Shown here: positions 1-9,965 of the stretch, piece by piece
How the letters are laid out: every line of letters begins with the position of its first letter
Position numbering within the stretch: position 1 is the stretch's first letter
DNA from: JAAUTT01 sp038213375
GTDB lineage: Bacteria > Bacteroidota > Bacteroidia > Bacteroidales > JAAUTT01
Assembly: GCA_038213375.1 (NCBI GenBank)
Contig: JBBQTB010000005.1
Location: forward strand, 62,001 to 126,000
Direction of reading: 5' to 3'
Length of the DNA stretch: 64,000 nucleotides
Translations under genes and position numbers: made by a program
Notes under the pieces: model-generated
Database searches by the model: none
What the model was told of the DNA's origin: nothing
Seen by the model: only the letters and a program-made list of their open reading frames with translations

Positions 1-1697
1 AGATGATTATCTTTTAAAAATTTAATGAGTTTGTTTAGTTCTATTTGCGATTCAGGTCGCAATGCATATGAATTCAAATCGTAAAATATATTTCTCATAA
101 CAACTTTTTCGCCCACCTTTATTGGTTTTAGCGGCACATCTTTGATGTATGGCTTTGTGAAATTGCCATGACTCATGGTAAAATTGTCTGAGTAGAAAAG
201 GTAACCTTTTCTACTTACATTCAGGGCATAATCTTTACCCGAAGGAATACAGATCAGAAATTCACCCGTTTCGTCAGAGGTAGCATCCATAATGGTTTTG
301 GCCGATGACAAATCGATGAGTTCCAATCGGGCACCCAACGGTTTTTTTGACTCTTCATCAAATGTAATCCCTTTCATATAAGAGACTGAAATAGGTTGAA
401 TCTCCTTGTATAATTCAAAGGAATAAATATTGCGGCCACTTTCGGCAAATCGGTTTGATGAATAATAAGCAGTATTTCCACGCGCATTGACTATAAGCCC
501 TTCTTCATCAAAGTTTGTATTTATTGGGTATCCAAGGTTTTTGGGAGTAGTCCATAAAGTATCGTTTTTTTTTCTTGATACGAATAAATCAAACTTACCC
601 ATACCAGGCCATCCTTTCGAAGAAAAATACAATGTTTGATTATCTGGATGAATGAAAGGAGATTGTTCGTCAAATGGAGTATTAACGCTATCTCCCAGAT
701 TTATAGGGTTACCCCATGTGCCATCAATGTTCAACGTACTTTTCCAAATATCGAGTGAGCCTTTTCCACCAGGTCGGTCACTGGCAAAATAAAGGGTTGT
801 ACCATCGGCAGAAATAGAAGGCTGCGTTTCTTTTGAAGTTGTATTAATCGGTTTTCCCATATTTTGAGGAATACTCCAATTATCTGCAATTTTTCGTGAG
901 AAATATAAGTCGCATCGCCCAATACCATCTTTTCGGTTACATCCGGTAAAAACCATGATTTTTCCATCGGCAGAGATGGTCTGCGCTCCTTCATTACCTG
1001 AAGTGTTAAGCGGCGGACCAACTGGTTTGGCTGCTGACCATTTTCCATTTTCAAATGATGAGATGTAAAAATCCTCCTGACGGTTATGATATGCCTGAGG
1101 ATTGTTAGGGTCGATAGGGAGCAGTTCAGTAACCACGAGTGTTTGCTCATCGGCAGTAAGGCTTGGCCAATATAGTTCATTGTTTGTATTGATATTTAAC
1201 CCTAAACTTTTAGGTTCAAAGGATACCGGGGTTTTTATTGCAATCATTGCAAACTCGCAACTTTTTATAAGCTTTTCGGCGGCTGTTTTCGATTGGGGTT
1301 TTATCTTGGAATAAGTGAGGTATTTTTTAATATGATCGAATGCTTTATCGTATTCACCATTATTGAATTCGAGGTTAGCAAGGTTGGAATACACAGGTGG
1401 AAAAAATTCAGGATTTAGCTGAATCCCATTTCGAAACATTTCAATGGCAAGCTTTTCCTGTTGATTATCAGTATAAACCTCACCTAACAATAAATATGCT
1501 TCTACAAATTTTTTATCATCTTCAATTGCCTCCTTTAGCGATTTAATTGCCTGATCGAAATACTGAAGGTTAGCTTTCGCTAATCCGTCCTGATAAAGCT
1601 TGATGGCTTTGTTTGATTTGGTACTTAATTGTTGTTGAGCGAATAGATTACTAAAAGCTTGGCTTATCAGAATTAACGAAATAACAAAAAATCTCAT
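1..1697 (-). CDS. TPR / PD40 / OmpA-family envelope protein, C-terminus cut by window edge
   Basis: The minus-strand frame is open from an ATG at 1697 to the window edge, giving about 565 codons without a stop. The N-terminus is a signal peptide ending FSNLFAQ. It is followed by TPR-like helices (about residues 25-150), then several WD40-like PD40 blade repeats with the typical SADG..FTG / FASDRPGG / YFSSKGWPG cores (about 190-430). A carboxypeptidase-regulatory-like segment follows (about 440-530, KPLGARLELIDLSS). The last visible residues (ALRPESQIELNKLIKFL) are the start of an OmpA C-terminal peptidoglycan-binding domain, most of which lies outside. The family (TPR-PD40-OmpA) is common in Bacteroidota, where members sit in the outer membrane or periplasm and some belong to gliding/T9SS complexes. 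Which role applies here cannot be told. Partial at the 3' end. Confidence 0.85.
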   Translation of the reverse strand, partial: MRFFVISLILISQAFSNLFAQQQLSTKSNKAIKLYQDGLAKANLQYFDQAIKSLKEAIEDDKKFVEAYLLLGEVYTDNQQEKLAIEMFRNGIQLNPEFFPPVYSNLANLEFNNGEYDKAFDHIKKYLTYSKIKPQSKTAAEKLIKSCEFAMIAIKTPVSFEPKSLGLNINTNNELYWPSLTADEQTLVVTELLPIDPNNPQAYHNRQEDFYISSFENGKWSAAKPVGPPLNTSGNEGAQTISADGKIMVFTGCNRKDGIGRCDLYFSRKIADNWSIPQNMGKPINTTSKETQPSISADGTTLYFASDRPGGKGSLDIWKSTLNIDGTWGNPINLGDSVNTPFDEQSPFIHPDNQTLYFSSKGWPGMGKFDLFVSRKKNDTLWTTPKNLGYPINTNFDEEGLIVNARGNTAYYSSNRFAESGRNIYSFELYKEIQPISVSYMKGITFDEESKKPLGARLELIDLSSAKTIMDATSDETGEFLICIPSGKDYALNVSRKGYLFYSDNFTMSHGNFTKPYIKDVPLKPIKVGEKVVMRNIFYDLNSYALRPESQIELNKLIKFLKDNH

Positions 1698-1784
1698 AGA
1701 ATATGGTTTAAACATCAAATTTAATGAAACCTAACGAGGAACAATGAAAATGAAAGAGAATAATAAGTGTGCATCAAATGAATT

Positions 1785-2699
1785 TTAAGGCTTTAATTTC
1801 ACTTTAAACAGTTGAGGATAACTTGTAGTTTTTTCAGACGATATGAGGTAAGTAACCGAATCAACAATGGCAATTCCTTCGGTTTGCTTTCCTTTTAAAA
1901 CAGGTATGGCATAACGAACACCATCAGAGGACTTTAAATTGGGGTTGGTAAAATGATTAAACCGCCAAATAAATGGCATGTAATCCATGTAACCAAGCAG
2001 CACTAACTGATTGTTTTTCAAACAAGCGGCAGTGATCAATCCCTTAGAGTCGAAAACTCCAATCTTTTTAGCAATATATTTTCCCGGTTCTTTTGGAATT
2101 TGGTAAATGCTTGATGTATAGTTAATCCAGTTTTTTGTAAATAAGTAAATTGAATCACGAAAACATATCATTGCTTCGCAGTCGAATGCGCTTCGTTTCA
2201 AGGTAAAGTTAACTGATGTATAATCGGGGTAGGTAAAATGAATTTTCTTAGCCTTTACTGCTTTGTTTTTATGTTTTGGAAAATCTTTTTTGTCTATCTT
2301 ATATATGCAAAGGTTATTACGAACTCCAAAATTATTGCCAAAATCGCCAACATATACAAAACTACTATCCTGGGATATTTCTTCCCAGTCGTAGTTTTTT
2401 CCATTCCACAATGTAATGCGCTGTTTAATTGAGCTATCTGCCATAGAGTAGGAGTAAATCTCCGGCTCCCCGCCACTGTCGTTAAATGTCCAAACCAGAC
2501 CCTTATAATAAATTAAGCCTGAGGTTTCAACCAGGATATCCGGTAGATTGAATGTTCTCTCCAGAACAATTTTCTCTTGATTTGATAGAACTCGTTTTGA
2601 TTTGTTTTGAAATTTAGATACTGTTAACGCAACAATAGTGACACTTACAAAGAGTAGAGATGAAAATATTAGTATTATCCTGAATTTGGTTCTCATCAT
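1785..2699 (-). CDS. Exported beta-propeller-like protein of unknown function
   Basis: This is a 304-aa protein with an N-terminal hydrophobic segment (residues about 6-28, a membrane anchor or uncleaved signal). The rest is exported and beta-rich. Motifs such as TSGLIYYKGLVWTFNDSGG, DWEEISQD and VYVGDFGNN, plus a late GKQTEGIAIVDSVTYLISSEK, resemble the phytase-like/SdiA-regulated propellers found in many Bacteroidota lipoproteins. No catalytic residues can be assigned. It lies 87 nt downstream of the PD40/OmpA gene start on the same strand order and is divergent from the oxidoreductase at 2811. Two ATGs at the start (2699, 2696) are equivalent. Function unknown; the propeller call is inference from repeat-like sequence. 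Confidence 0.7.
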   Translation of the reverse strand: MMRTKFRIILIFSSLLFVSVTIVALTVSKFQNKSKRVLSNQEKIVLERTFNLPDILVETSGLIYYKGLVWTFNDSGGEPEIYSYSMADSSIKQRITLWNGKNYDWEEISQDSSFVYVGDFGNNFGVRNNLCIYKIDKKDFPKHKNKAVKAKKIHFTYPDYTSVNFTLKRSAFDCEAMICFRDSIYLFTKNWINYTSSIYQIPKEPGKYIAKKIGVFDSKGLITAACLKNNQLVLLGYMDYMPFIWRFNHFTNPNLKSSDGVRYAIPVLKGKQTEGIAIVDSVTYLISSEKTTSYPQLFKVKLKP

Positions 2700-2810
2700 T
2701 AATTACGTATTTTAAATAAAACAGCAATTCATTCATTGGCTTGGTAAAGATAAATATCATAACTTGCATCTAAACCATATCCTCATCAAAACAACCAAAT
2801 AATTATAGTT

Positions 2811-3860
2811 ATGGCTCAGGATAAAATAGTTACCGGGTTAGCATCTTTCGGTATGTCGGGTAAAGTGTTTCATGCACCTTTGCTAACAAACCACGAGGGT
2901 TTTTATCTGAAAACCATTGTAGAACGAAGTAACGAGCAGGCACAACAGTGGTATCCTGATGTGAAAATTTCAAAATCATTTGATGACTTGTTACACGATT
3001 CTGAAATTGAGCTTGTTATTGTAAATACGCCTGATCATACACATGCTGAATTGGCTCATAAAGCACTGATGGCAGGCAAACATGTAGTTGTTGAAAAACC
3101 TTTTACATTGCATGCCAGTGAATGTGAGGATTTATTAAATCTTGCCATACGTAAAAATAAAATTATTAGCGTATTTCAAAATCGTCGATGGGACGGGGAC
3201 TTTTTGACCGTGCAAAAAATTATTAAGAACGAATTGCTTGGTAAACTGGTTGAATATGAAGCCCATTTTGATAGGTTTCGTAATTATATACAACCAAATA
3301 CATGGAAAGAAGATTCCTCAACAGGTACTGGCACTTTATATAATTTGGGTTCACATTTGATTGATCAGGCCTTGATATTATTCGGAATGCCTGATTCCGT
3401 TTATGCTGATATTCGAACTTTAAGACCGGAAGGTAAGGTAGACGACTTTTTCGAAGTATTGTTAAATTACCCCGAAATTAGAGTCGCTTTAAAAGCTAGC
3501 TATCTGGTGCGTGAGCCCGGACCACGCTATAGTCTGCATGGTACTCATGGGTCGTTTCTTAAATATGGAATTGATCCACAGGAAGATGCATTAAAAAAGG
3601 GAGAATCACCACTTAACGTTGACTGGGGTAAGGAAAACGCTGAAATGTGGGGTACATTAAACACCGATAAGCGTGGACTTCATTATGTCGGCAAGCTGCA
3701 AACAATACCCGGAAACTATATGGCGTTTTACGATAATATCTTTGATACCATTGTTAACGGTAAGGAATTGGCGGTAAAACCCGAAGAAGCAATTAATGTA
3801 ATTAATGTTATTGAGGCTGCACTGGAAAGTCATAAGCATAAAAAGATCATTTCTCTTTAA
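2811..3860 (+). CDS. Gfo/Idh/MocA-family oxidoreductase (IolW/YdgJ type)
   Basis: This 349-aa NAD(P)-dependent oxidoreductase has an N-terminal Rossmann fold (residues 1-125). The nucleotide-binding loop LASFGMSGKVFHAPLL is the form seen in the YdgJ/IolW (scyllo-inositol 2-dehydrogenase) subgroup. Next come VNTPDHTHAELAHKALMAGKHVVVEKP, with the conserved EKP lysine, and the C-terminal substrate domain with GTGTLYNLGSHLIDQAL holding the catalytic Asp/His-type residues. Length matches the family. It is a single gene divergent from 1785-2699 with no sugar genes alongside, so the substrate (inositol or another polyol/sugar) is not decided. Confidence 0.88.
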   Translation: MAQDKIVTGLASFGMSGKVFHAPLLTNHEGFYLKTIVERSNEQAQQWYPDVKISKSFDDLLHDSEIELVIVNTPDHTHAELAHKALMAGKHVVVEKPFTLHASECEDLLNLAIRKNKIISVFQNRRWDGDFLTVQKIIKNELLGKLVEYEAHFDRFRNYIQPNTWKEDSSTGTGTLYNLGSHLIDQALILFGMPDSVYADIRTLRPEGKVDDFFEVLLNYPEIRVALKASYLVREPGPRYSLHGTHGSFLKYGIDPQEDALKKGESPLNVDWGKENAEMWGTLNTDKRGLHYVGKLQTIPGNYMAFYDNIFDTIVNGKELAVKPEEAINVINVIEAALESHKHKKIISL

Positions 3861-4002
3861 AAAGAGTTGCAAGCTCACATCTGCAATCCAAACAGATAAC
3901 CTTATCCCTTAATTTAAATTCGTAAGTGTATGTTTCGTGATTTATTTTTAATAATGTTTTATAATCCATTTTTTATATTTTTACATCCGATAAATATAAC
4001 CT

Positions 4003-4443
4003 ATGAATACAAAAAAGATTGAGTTTTCTCCAGACCAGTTCCGTCAATTAATGAAGTTAGTTTACCTTGGTCACTGGATTTCCAATTCACACAAAGACGA
4101 ACCCGATAAATCAATTGAGGAAATGGAACAATACATATACGCTCGGGCAAAAGAGTTTGGGTGTGATGATTTAGTTGAGTTCGAGGCAACCTATAAAAAA
4201 AATTATCCATCCTTAGATATGGAGGAGGAGCTTGATTTGGTTGTTCAGGATTATGATGAATATGTATTTTGGGAAGAATTGGCATGGCGTCTTGCAGAAC
4301 GCGATTTCACTAAAAAATTTGATCATGCTCAGATTTTATGCATGACGAGCGATGAGATTTTTCGCGAAAAAAATACTATTGCCGATAAATATTTTGAAGA
4401 ATTTAACGTTAGTGGTATCGATAATCTGGAATTTGGGAAATAA
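4003..4443 (+). CDS. Conserved hypothetical protein, acidic and helical
   Basis: This 146-aa soluble protein has no signal peptide or membrane segment and is strongly acidic (EEMEQ, DMEEELDLVVQDYDEYVFWEELAWRLAERD). It looks mostly helical, with a conserved-looking aromatic core FWEELAWRLAERDF. It is not assigned to a named family here. It stands alone, about 140 nt after the oxidoreductase, and is closed by a strong hairpin (4480-4505) that also serves the convergent flavodoxin gene. Confidence 0.65.
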   Translation: MNTKKIEFSPDQFRQLMKLVYLGHWISNSHKDEPDKSIEEMEQYIYARAKEFGCDDLVEFEATYKKNYPSLDMEEELDLVVQDYDEYVFWEELAWRLAERDFTKKFDHAQILCMTSDEIFREKNTIADKYFEEFNVSGIDNLEFGK

Positions 4444-4479
4444 ATAATAACCGAATTTAGGCACTATCATAAAAAGCAA

Positions 4480-4505
4480 ATAAGCCCTTTAAATTAAGGG
4501 CTTAT
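4480..4505. terminator. Bidirectional intrinsic terminator
   Basis: A perfect inverted repeat (ATAAGCCCTT, 6-nt loop, AAGGGCTTAT) lies between the convergent stop codons of the 146-aa gene and the flavodoxin gene. The plus-strand flank is T-rich on the right and A-rich on the left, so it can act in both directions. Confidence 0.75.
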
Positions 4506-4515
4506 GTTTATAAAG

Positions 4516-5022
4516 TTAATTAAATTCATTTTTTAATTGTTCTACCCAAGCCTTAACCCGTTGCATATTTTTTTTGGCTTGCGTTTCAAAATCAATAGCT
4601 AACCCTAAAAATTGGTTGTTGCGCAGTGCTTTTGAGCTTTCAAATAGATAACCTTTTGTTGAAGTCAATCCTATAATGATAGCGCCTCTGCTTTCAAGAA
4701 GCTGTGTCATAATTCCAAGAGCATCTACGAAATTTTCGGGGTAACCCTCCTGATCTCCCAAACCGAACAAAGCAAATTTCTTTCCTTTAAGATTTATATC
4801 TTCAATTGTGGGACCAAACTCATCCCAATAACTTGGCAATTCTCCCTCGAACCAGGTAGGAACTCCCAAAATTAGATTTTCATAAGAGAGAAATTGTTCT
4901 TCCGTAACAGTTTCGGAATTAATACTTTCAATTAATTTATTGCCGAACTCTTCTAAAATCAGTTCAGCAATTTTTTTTGTTTTGTTACTATTAAAACTGT
5001 AGAATAACCCTATTTTGTTCAT
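4516..5022 (-). CDS. fldA: Flavodoxin
   Basis: This 168-aa long-chain flavodoxin is a soluble FMN electron carrier. Visible are the N-terminal phosphate-binding loop (GLFYSFNSNKTKKIAELI), the 50s loop region (LILGVPTWFEGELPSYWDEF, with the conserved PTW) and the 90s loop (KFALFGLGDQEGYPENFVDALG, with the conserved GLGDQ.GYPE.F.DA). Length and motifs match the family. It lies 127 nt downstream of the 2-oxoacid dehydrogenase E1 gene on the same strand and could share transcription with it. The usual partners would be ferredoxin/pyruvate oxidoreductases elsewhere. Confidence 0.93.
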   Translation of the reverse strand: MNKIGLFYSFNSNKTKKIAELILEEFGNKLIESINSETVTEEQFLSYENLILGVPTWFEGELPSYWDEFGPTIEDINLKGKKFALFGLGDQEGYPENFVDALGIMTQLLESRGAIIIGLTSTKGYLFESSKALRNNQFLGLAIDFETQAKKNMQRVKAWVEQLKNEFN

Positions 5023-5149
5023 TTTAAGTTTTCTAAAAAATATTAAACATGCACTATTATCGATTTATATTGAAAATAGCCAAAAGTAAAAAACTATCAT
5101 AGCATTTGCTCTTAATTCTTGGCTCTTAGTTCTTGGTTCCAGCATAATA

Positions 5150-7192
5150 TTAATATGCAAGAATTTCTTTCATCGCAAAAACGATTTTCTCGGTATTAGG
5201 CAAGATGGCAGTTTCCAAAATACGATTAAAACCTACCGGAGTAAAAGTTGAACCGACCCGCTTAATTGGAGCATCAAGGTATTCAAATGCCTCATTAGCA
5301 ATGATAGCTGCAATTTCTGCACCAAAACCGGAAAACACTTTGTCCTCATGCACGATAAGTACCCGTCCCGTTTTTTTAACTGAGGCGAGTATAGCCTCTT
5401 TATCCAAAGGAATAAGAGAACGTAAATCGATTACTTCAATAGAATTTCCATTGTCTTCCTCAAGTTTACGGGCGGCTTCAAGACACATATGTGTTGTATT
5501 CCCATAAGTTATAACTGTAAGTTCCTTGCCTTCTTTTCGTGTTAAAGCTTTTCCAAAAGGAACCTCAAAATCATCAGGTACTACTGTGGCAGCTTGCACT
5601 GAGTTATACAAAGCTTTGGGTTCAAAAAAAAGTGTGAACCCTTCCGATCTGAGGCTTGTTCGCAATAATCCCGCCGCATCATCTGCAAAGGATGGATACA
5701 CAATTCGAACGCCGGGCATTGTTGTCAATGCTCCCTCAATGGTTTGCGAATGGTATAAGCCTCCACCAATATAGCCGCCAGAAGCTAGTCGAACGGTAAC
5801 ATTTGGTACAAATTTGCCATTACTGCGCCAATAATCGTGAGTACACTCAATAAACTGCTCCATGGCCGGCCAGAAATAATCAGCAAACTCCGCACCCTCG
5901 GCAACAATTCGAATTTTTTTACTAAACCTGCTCATTCCATTGGCTGTTCCAAGGATAAAATCTTCGGCTATGGGAGCATTAAATACTCTTTCAATTCCGA
6001 ATTCCTTCTGCATCCCTTTACTTACATTAAAAATACCGCCCTTATCTTTATTGGCAATATCCTGACCCCAGATAAAAGTATCCGGGTTATGACGGAATTC
6101 AGCTTTCAATGTTTCATTAATTGCTTCAATCAATTTCTTTGAATCACCTTGTTGGTTATGACTTCCCTCAGGGTATTTTGTTGAGATATATGGCTCTGGA
6201 GAAACAAAGTCTAAAATTGAACTTGGATCGGGATCAGGAGCTGCCAATCCTTTTTTGTGAGCATCTTTTACTTCTGCCTTTACTTGCTCTTCAATTAGCT
6301 TTAGTTCCTCATCTGTAAACCGGTTGTATCGGATTAGTAGACGACGATATTTAGTAAGTGGATCATATTCTGCAACATAAGCTCGTTCTGCTTCGTCGCG
6401 ATATAAATCATGACGATCCGAATTTGAATGAGAGTGAATACGTACACAATTAGCCTGTACAATAGCGGGTTTTTGATTTTCGATAACCCATTGTTTAGCC
6501 TCAGTCATCACACTCATCGAATCAAACACATCCTTTCCGTTACAAAAATAAATCTTCAGATTTTTAAAACCGGAAAAGTTATTGGCTACTTTATTGTTTG
6601 CGGTTTGGTCTTTTTTAGGAACTGAAATTCCATACCCGTTGTCCTGAAAAACAAAAATAACCGGCAATTTTTCGTTCGAAGCGCCATTGATAGCTTCATA
6701 CACATAACCTTCGGATACTGACGATTCTCCTTGTGAACTGATGGATACTCCTTTATGCTTGTATCTATTCATGGCCCGACCAACACCTACCGCGTGAAGT
6801 GTATGGTTTCCGGTGGCAGATGAAACGCTATGCACATTCCATTCTGGCTTGGCGAAGTGATTTGACATGTGTCGTCCACCACCAGCAACATCGGTAGCTT
6901 TTGATATACCATTCAGAATAATTTCTTCGGCAGTTAACCCGGCTGATATCGCAGTTAACATGTCCCGATAATAGGGAAACAGGTGATCAGTATTCCGGTC
7001 GAAAACCTGACCGATTGCCAACTGAATTCCGTCATGTCCGGCATAGGGTGCATGATATGACCACCCAATCGCCTGACGCAAATAATTAGGCGCCCTGTCA
7101 TCTAAAACTCTACCTAACGTCATGAGATAAAACCATTTTCGCAAAACTTCTTTGTCGGTAAATTTTACACTAAATAATCTGTCATTATACAT
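5150..7192 (-). CDS. Fused E1 alpha/beta subunit of a thiamine-dependent 2-oxoacid dehydrogenase (branched-chain type)
   Basis: This 680-aa protein joins E1 alpha (residues about 1-330) and E1 beta (about 345-680), which are separate in many bacteria. The alpha half has the entry HAPYAGHDGIQLAIG, GGGRHMSNHF and the ThDP/Mg site QGESSVSEGYVYEAING followed by QDNGYGIS (GES at 155-157 where GDG is usual; this form is common in fused E1s). The beta half has FNAPIAEDFILGTANGMS, EFADYFWPAMEQ, GGYIGGGLYHSQTIEG and the C-terminal transketolase domain HEDKVFSGFGAEIAA. It carries out ThDP-dependent decarboxylation of a 2-oxoacid and reductive acylation of the E2 lipoyl group. E2 is the next gene upstream. 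No E3 is in the window. A branched-chain substrate is inferred from the architecture and the neighbouring butyrate kinase; a pyruvate role is less likely. Confidence 0.9.
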   Translation of the reverse strand: MYNDRLFSVKFTDKEVLRKWFYLMTLGRVLDDRAPNYLRQAIGWSYHAPYAGHDGIQLAIGQVFDRNTDHLFPYYRDMLTAISAGLTAEEIILNGISKATDVAGGGRHMSNHFAKPEWNVHSVSSATGNHTLHAVGVGRAMNRYKHKGVSISSQGESSVSEGYVYEAINGASNEKLPVIFVFQDNGYGISVPKKDQTANNKVANNFSGFKNLKIYFCNGKDVFDSMSVMTEAKQWVIENQKPAIVQANCVRIHSHSNSDRHDLYRDEAERAYVAEYDPLTKYRRLLIRYNRFTDEELKLIEEQVKAEVKDAHKKGLAAPDPDPSSILDFVSPEPYISTKYPEGSHNQQGDSKKLIEAINETLKAEFRHNPDTFIWGQDIANKDKGGIFNVSKGMQKEFGIERVFNAPIAEDFILGTANGMSRFSKKIRIVAEGAEFADYFWPAMEQFIECTHDYWRSNGKFVPNVTVRLASGGYIGGGLYHSQTIEGALTTMPGVRIVYPSFADDAAGLLRTSLRSEGFTLFFEPKALYNSVQAATVVPDDFEVPFGKALTRKEGKELTVITYGNTTHMCLEAARKLEEDNGNSIEVIDLRSLIPLDKEAILASVKKTGRVLIVHEDKVFSGFGAEIAAIIANEAFEYLDAPIKRVGSTFTPVGFNRILETAILPNTEKIVFAMKEILAY

Positions 7193-7384
7193 TTTGTAAC
7201 AATTTTTTAATTTTAAACCTTTATTAAACTATTATGAAACACAATGAAAACGAAAATACAAAATCACGAAGAAAAACTGAGGATATTAAGATTTTGTGAA
7301 TTGAGAAACATTCTCAAAATAGGAATTGATTCTGGTTTTCGTAAAATCATGACAATCTATATTCTGTTAAATCTGGTTCGTTTA

Positions 7385-8674
7385 TTAAACTTTTCTATTT
7401 AAGTCAAATCTTTCCAGATAATCGGCAATTTTTCTTAAAAAACCTCCACCCAAAGCTCCATCTATTACTCTATGATCATAAGTTAATGAAAGAAACATTT
7501 TATGACGAATTACAATAATGTCTCCGGTTGGTGTTTCAAGAACAGCCGGTTTTTTTTCGATATTACCGGTAGCAAGAATAGCAACCTGAGGCTGATTTAT
7601 GATTGGAGTACCAAATGAATTTTTAAAACTACCAAAATTAGATATGGTAAAGGTACCACCCTGAATTTCATCAGGACTGAGTTTATTGTTTCGTGCAGCT
7701 TCTGCAAGACGATTCATTTCTTTGGTTATTCCCAGTAAACTTAGATTATCGGCATTTTTAATAACCGGCACTATCAGGCTGCCAGATGGTAGCGAAACAG
7801 CCACCCCAAGATTAATATTTTTCCTCAGAATGATTTTATACCCATCAACCGACGCATTTATCTGGGGAAATTCTTTCAATGCATTGACAACTGCCTCCAG
7901 AAAAATTGGCATGTAGGTAAGGTTAATCTTTTCCCTATGTTGAAATTCATCTTTTACCTTATTTCTCCAAAATACCAGGTTAGTGACATCGGCTTCCACA
8001 AAGTTTGTTACATGTGGGGCTGCGTGTTTGGACATTACCATGTGATCGGCAATGATGCGGCGCATCCGGTCCATTTCAATAATTTCATCCTCAGCGCCAA
8101 CTGAAACCGGTGCTTTTGTTTTATCCTGAATTGGTATTTCCGAATTGGCAGATGTTGATTTTACCTCTTCCTTTTTCTTTGGTGTTGTTGATTTGTTTTG
8201 AACATAATTCAATATATCCTCTTTTCGTACACGTCCATTCTGCCCAGTGCCTGATATCGACTCAAGTTCATTGATGGATACATTCTCTTCTTTCGCAATG
8301 GTTCGAACCAAAGGAGAATAAAACCGGTCGCTTTTTGTTTCGGTTTTGGTGGCAGTGGCAACTGCTTTGACTTCCGGCTCTGACTTAGCTTTTTCAGCCG
8401 GTTGTTCTGTTTTTGTTTCCGGAGCATCTTCACCGGACAATGAAATAACAGCAATAATTTTTCCAACTGGAACAACATCGCCTTCTTTATAAAGAATTTT
8501 TACAATCTTTCCGGCAACTGGTGAAGGAATTTCAGAATCTACTTTATCGGTAGCTATTTCCAATAACACTTCATCTTCGTCAATCAAATCATTTTCTTTT
8601 TTAAACCATTTTGTAATAGTTGCTTCGGTTATACTCTCGCCCAGTTTGGGCATGATAACTTCAAATTGAGACAT
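7385..8674 (-). CDS. Dihydrolipoamide acyltransferase (E2) of the 2-oxoacid dehydrogenase complex
   Basis: This 429-aa E2 protein has one N-terminal lipoyl domain (residues 1-78, lipoyl-lysine K44 in EIATDKVDSEIPSP), then an Ala/Pro/Lys/Glu-rich linker. The peripheral subunit-binding domain (about 118-155, FYSPLVRTIAKEENVSINEL) and a second flexible linker follow. The CoA-dependent catalytic domain (about 195-429) has the active-site motif DHRVIDG near residue 402. It transfers the acyl group from lipoate to CoA. It is transcribed upstream of the fused E1 with a 192-nt gap, which is long for a tight operon, so E1 may have its own promoter. Confidence 0.93.
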   Translation of the reverse strand: MSQFEVIMPKLGESITEATITKWFKKENDLIDEDEVLLEIATDKVDSEIPSPVAGKIVKILYKEGDVVPVGKIIAVISLSGEDAPETKTEQPAEKAKSEPEVKAVATATKTETKSDRFYSPLVRTIAKEENVSINELESISGTGQNGRVRKEDILNYVQNKSTTPKKKEEVKSTSANSEIPIQDKTKAPVSVGAEDEIIEMDRMRRIIADHMVMSKHAAPHVTNFVEADVTNLVFWRNKVKDEFQHREKINLTYMPIFLEAVVNALKEFPQINASVDGYKIILRKNINLGVAVSLPSGSLIVPVIKNADNLSLLGITKEMNRLAEAARNNKLSPDEIQGGTFTISNFGSFKNSFGTPIINQPQVAILATGNIEKKPAVLETPTGDIIVIRHKMFLSLTYDHRVIDGALGGGFLRKIADYLERFDLNRKV

Positions 8675-8848
8675 AAAACGATATTTTTAAATTAGCCTAA
8701 TTTAGTACTTTAATTCTAATAACTAATTTATATCAATGTTTGTTCAACGTGAGGATGTGAAAATGGGTAGGAAATATTTTATAATGTATTAAACTAAATA
8801 AGCTTTAAAAAGTAAAAAAAATGCAATAAAACGAACAAATTCGACACC

Positions 8849-9928
8849 TTATTTATATTCAATAACGTCAGCATCACCTGTAATAACTCTAAAGCCATTC
8901 ATGGCAAGGGCGTCAAGAACATCTTCGCCAGGAAAGATATGAATGGGTGCTATAAATTTTACTCGTTCGGCGATAAGATTAGTAAACCACTTGTTGTTAG
9001 CCAGAATTCCAGTAATTATTATCCCATCAACTGGAGCATTAAAAACAGGAGCCATATAACCAATGTATTTTGAAATTTGGTAAGACATAGCCTCAAATAT
9101 TTTCAGAATTTCCGAACTTTTATTGTGTTCAGCACGCTCAAGTTCGTAATAACTGCTGGTTCCAAGAAAGGCAAACAGACCTCCTTCATTGCGGATTAAT
9201 TTAAGAATCCTCTCTTCCGTATATTTTCCTGAAAAACACATTTTTATCAGATCCACCATTGGAATTGAACCCGCCCGTTCAAGAGAGAATGGACCTTCAC
9301 CATCAAAACATTGATTAACGTCGACAACGCGACCATGCTTGTGAGCTCCAATGGATATACCATCTCCTAAGTGAGCAACTATAAGGTTTAGATCTTCGTA
9401 TTTTTCGCGGATTGTATTTGCATATTTACGTGCTACGTATTTATGGTTTAATGCATGAAAAATTGATTTACGCTTGATATTTGGAAATCCCGTATATCTG
9501 GCTATATCATCAAGTTCGTCTACAACTGCCGGATCGGCAATGTATGCTTTACTATCAGGAATTTTACCGGCAATGTAATCTGCTGTTAATCCACCTATGT
9601 TAACCGAATGAATACCAACGGGGCTATTGAACAAATCGGCCTTCATGGCTTCGTTTACTGCATATATTCCGGAAGGAATAGGCTTTAACAATCCTCCACG
9701 AGCCACAATCACCTTAATATTTGACAAATCAATATCTGCATTTTTTAATTCCTGAAGAATAATGTCCCCCCTGTATTGGTATTGAGCTGTATTATTTTTG
9801 AATGGGTTCAGATCCTCTTCGGAATGCGAAATTGCTTTTAAAAAAATTAAAGAATCCTGGTTGTAAAGCCCAATCTTAGTAGCACGGTATTCGGGTTTTA
9901 TTGCAAGTATATTAATGTGTTCGTCCAT
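8849..9928 (-). CDS. buk: Butyrate kinase (branched-chain fatty acid kinase)
   Basis: This 359-aa acetokinase-family enzyme has the N-terminal NILAIKPEYRATKIGLYN, the phosphate-binding core NLIVAHLGDGISIGAHKHGRVVDVN, FDGEGPFSLERAGSIP and the ATP-site GIIITGILANNKWF near the C-terminus. It converts butyryl- or branched acyl-phosphate plus ADP into the acid plus ATP. It lies between the FabK-like gene (37 nt) and E2 (174 nt) on the same strand. With the 2-oxoacid dehydrogenase this suggests energy-yielding conversion of valine/leucine/isoleucine-derived acyl-CoA to isobutyrate, isovalerate or 2-methylbutyrate. The phosphotransacylase (Ptb) that should link them is not in the window. Confidence 0.93.
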   Translation of the reverse strand: MDEHINILAIKPEYRATKIGLYNQDSLIFLKAISHSEEDLNPFKNNTAQYQYRGDIILQELKNADIDLSNIKVIVARGGLLKPIPSGIYAVNEAMKADLFNSPVGIHSVNIGGLTADYIAGKIPDSKAYIADPAVVDELDDIARYTGFPNIKRKSIFHALNHKYVARKYANTIREKYEDLNLIVAHLGDGISIGAHKHGRVVDVNQCFDGEGPFSLERAGSIPMVDLIKMCFSGKYTEERILKLIRNEGGLFAFLGTSSYYELERAEHNKSSEILKIFEAMSYQISKYIGYMAPVFNAPVDGIIITGILANNKWFTNLIAERVKFIAPIHIFPGEDVLDALAMNGFRVITGDADVIEYK

Positions 9929-9965
9929 GACAGAATAATTTATTTATGAAATGATTGCAATCATT

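Noticed and set aside
1102..1314. Plus-strand ORF inside the PD40/OmpA gene
   Set aside because: Shadow of the minus-strand gene whose domains are clear; no leader or family features.
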